DNA of 53,915 nt from Bacillota bacterium. Lineage in GTDB: Bacteria; Bacillota; Clostridia; Lachnospirales; CAG-274. Within the stretch, counting starts at the first letter, position 1. Each line of letters starts with the position of its first letter. The stretch covers positions 1 to 53,915 of the forward strand of contig JAFUAF010000012.1 of NCBI GenBank assembly GCA_017460805.1. The letters run 5' to 3'. A model generated the notes under the pieces. It saw nothing but the letters and a program-made list of their open reading frames with translations. It had not been told where the DNA came from and did not search any database. The translations under genes were made by a program, and so were the position numbers. Shown piece after piece: positions 52,129 to 53,915 of this stretch.

Positions 52129-53733
52129 ATGGCTGCAAATGAAAACAGTAAAGACCTTTTAAGCGTTCTTTGGGCAGGTGCGGATATTCTGCGCGGCAAA
52201 ATGGACGCTAATGAATATAAAAACTATCTGCTTGGTATCGTATTCTATAAGTATCTGTCCGATACGTTTCTGACACACGTTTATGACCTTCTCAATAATG
52301 AAAAGCCTGAATCTATGGCAGAAGCACAGGCAGCATACGAAGAAGTTTACAGCACCGAAGATGCCGAGGAGCTTTTAGAGGACATCAAAGAAAGCTACCA
52401 CTATACTATCGAGCCTGAGCTTACATACACAAAACTTGCAGAAGCCGCAAGCAAGAACGCATTTCAGCGTGAAATACTGAAAAAGGCATTCAATCATGTT
52501 GAACAGTCCGATCCTATCTTTGCAAATCTGTTCTCTGATGTTGACCTCTACTCCACAAGACTCGGCTCCGGTGAGCAGAAGCAGTCTGCTACCGTTGCAG
52601 AGGTAGTCAAGAAGATCAACGAAGCCGACCTGCTGAACCATGAGGGCGATGTTCTCGGTGATGCTTACGAATACCTTATCGGTCAGTTTGCAAGTGAAAC
52701 AGGAAAGAAAGCCGGAGAATTCTATACACCGCAGGCAGTTTCACAGATCCTTACCCGTGTTGCTATTCAGGGACAGGAGGACAAGCAGGGACTTCTGGTG
52801 TATGATGCTGCTATGGGTTCGGGTTCTCTGCTTCTGAACGCAAGAAAGTTCTCACACAAGCCCGACTATATCCGCTATTTCGGTCAGGAACTCAGTACGA
52901 CTACATACAACCTCGCTCGAATGAATATGTTCCTGCACGGAGTTGATCCCGAAAATCAAACGCTCCGTAATGCTGATACGCTCGATGCGGACTGGCCCAC
53001 GGACGAAGAAACAGATTTTGATATGGTACTGATGAATCCTCCGTACTCCGCAAAGTGGTCTGCGGCACAGGGATTCCTGAATGACAGCCGTTTCTCCGAC
53101 TATGGTGTGCTTGCACCGAAGTCGAAGGCAGACTACGCATTTCTGCTTCATGGCTTCTATCATCTGAAAAATACAGGTACAATGGCTATCATTCTGCCCC
53201 ACGGTGTTCTGTTCCGTGGTGCGGCGGAGGGCAAGATCAGGCAGAAACTCATCGACAACGGTGCTATCTATGCCGTTATCGGTCTGCCTGCAAACTTGTT
53301 TTATAATACCTCTATACCGACAACGATAATTGCATTGAAGAAGAACCGTGACGGACGTGATATTCTCTTTATTGATGCTTCACAGCAGTTTGTCAAGGGC
53401 AAGAAGCAGAACTCTATGAGCCCCGAAAACATCGACCACATCATAGAGCTTTACACAAACCGTAAGGACGTGGAGAAAGAAGCACACCTCGCAAGCTATG
53501 AGGAGATCAAGGCAAACGACTATAACCTTAATATTCCTCGTTACGTCGATACTTTTGAGCAGGAAGAACAGATCAGTCTTAGCGACCTGGCAAGCGAATT
53601 TTCGGACATTTCGGCTGAAACAGACACAGCGGCAAACGACCTTATTGCCCAAATGGGAGAATTGACTGCCGCTGACGAAGATACAAAGAACGAGCTTGCT
53701 AATCTGATGAAAGTATTGGAGGGGATATTATGA
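52129..53733 (+). CDS. hsdM: Type I restriction-modification system methyltransferase subunit HsdM
   Basis: This 534-aa protein methylates adenine at a site chosen by HsdS. An N-terminal helical domain (NSKDLLSVLWAGADILRGKMDANEYKNYLLGIVFYKYLSD) precedes the methylase fold. GEFYTPQAVSQIL and the SAM-binding AAMGSGSLLL (about 226) are followed by the catalytic MNPPYS (about 302). The ATG at 52129 follows GGGAGGAG. It has its own promoter and overlaps hsdS by 4 nt. hsdR is not in the window. It is probably cargo of the element. Confidence 0.95.
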   Translation: MAANENSKDLLSVLWAGADILRGKMDANEYKNYLLGIVFYKYLSDTFLTHVYDLLNNEKPESMAEAQAAYEEVYSTEDAEELLEDIKESYHYTIEPELTYTKLAEAASKNAFQREILKKAFNHVEQSDPIFANLFSDVDLYSTRLGSGEQKQSATVAEVVKKINEADLLNHEGDVLGDAYEYLIGQFASETGKKAGEFYTPQAVSQILTRVAIQGQEDKQGLLVYDAAMGSGSLLLNARKFSHKPDYIRYFGQELSTTTYNLARMNMFLHGVDPENQTLRNADTLDADWPTDEETDFDMVLMNPPYSAKWSAAQGFLNDSRFSDYGVLAPKSKADYAFLLHGFYHLKNTGTMAIILPHGVLFRGAAEGKIRQKLIDNGAIYAVIGLPANLFYNTSIPTTIIALKKNRDGRDILFIDASQQFVKGKKQNSMSPENIDHIIELYTNRKDVEKEAHLASYEEIKANDYNLNIPRYVDTFEQEEQISLSDLASEFSDISAETDTAANDLIAQMGELTAADEDTKNELANLMKVLEGIL

Positions 53734-53915
53734 GCAATACACCACAGATTAGATTTGCCGGATTTACCGATGCTTGGGAACAGCGTAAGTTGGGTGATGT
53801 GTTCGTAGAATACTCCGAAAAAGGTCACGATGAACTACCTCCGCTTACAATTATTCAGGGTAAAGGGACTATCCTTAGAGAAGAATCGGAGCGTAACCTT
53901 ATATATGATAAATCA
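53730..53915 (+). CDS. hsdS: Type I restriction-modification specificity subunit HsdS, start only
   Basis: The first 62 residues are visible; the gene runs off the right edge. It begins MSNTPQIRFAGFTDAWEQRK and continues LGDVF, the common opening of Firmicutes HsdS proteins (P.IRF.GF..AWEQRKLG). It overlaps hsdM at ATGA and uses the ribosome binding site GGAGGGG in the hsdM end. It would supply target recognition. Confidence 0.88.
   Translation, partial: MSNTPQIRFAGFTDAWEQRKLGDVFVEYSEKGHDELPPLTIIQGKGTILREESERNLIYDKS

Noticed and set aside
1..53915. tRNA, rRNA or CRISPR arrays
   Set aside because: No cloverleaf, rRNA core or regularly spaced repeats were seen.

Overview
The window looks like a low-to-mid GC anaerobic gut Firmicute of class Clostridia, most likely Oscillospiraceae/Ruminococcaceae (Ruminococcus or [Eubacterium] siraeum-like). 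The basis is the family identities, strong AGGAGG ribosome binding sites, near-consensus sigma-A promoters, a murA-spoIID pair, a type I dockerin protein and Tn1549-type conjugation genes. The genus is an inference.

Chromosomal part (about 1-17,420). It opens with a roughly 274-bp repeat that has imperfect 24-bp terminal inverted repeats. Then come a small membrane protein; a leftward cluster of OmpR-type response regulator, multi-pass histidine kinase and RsmF-type rRNA m5C methyltransferase; a leftward MATE exporter; and a rightward run of murA, spoIID and ftsH. A leftward pair follows (C39-like cysteine peptidase, peptidase-T-like M20 enzyme), then a CatA-like acetyltransferase and a membrane-anchored gene interrupted by one in-frame TAG. 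The last chromosomal genes are greA and lysS under a consensus promoter.

Integrative conjugative element (from just after lysS to beyond the right edge). The order is: DUF3970-like protein, triple zinc-ribbon protein, two RepA_N-type replication proteins, small proteins and a BRO/ANT antirepressor. The type IV secretion operon is next: PcfB-like, VirD4, Maff2, VirB6, PrgI, VirB4, an M23 peptidase and DUF4315. Two secreted proteins follow (a transglutaminase-fold protein and a dockerin protein with a G8 tract), then topoisomerase III, a Sel1-like protein and a divergent RHH/TIGR04076 pair. After that come a 3,107-aa ArdC-like/methylase/helicase protein, a secreted protein plus a 46-aa peptide, a type I toxin-antitoxin locus, MobC, the relaxase, and a type I restriction-modification cargo (hsdM and the start of hsdS). 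No integrase is visible; it may lie outside the window.

How it works together. Relaxase and MobC would nick and carry the DNA. VirD4 would deliver it to a channel built by VirB4, VirB6, PrgI and Maff2. The M23 and perhaps the transglutaminase-fold protein would act on the wall. RepA, TopB and the giant helicase would maintain or process element DNA. The methylase domains, HsdM/HsdS and the toxin-antitoxin locus could help the element establish and persist.

Most interesting: (i) a small-hydrophobic-peptide type I toxin-antitoxin locus with a 16-bp 5'-3' mRNA pairing and a convergent antisense RNA; (ii) a complete tnpV gene nested out of frame in the giant gene; (iii) a nucleotidyltransferase module set between two copies of a duplicated domain in that giant protein; (iv) iteron-like repeats plus an AT-rich tract inside repA; (v) a structured palindromic element at 37165-37278; (vi) a 340-nt hairpin-rich leader before a secreted-protein/small-peptide pair.
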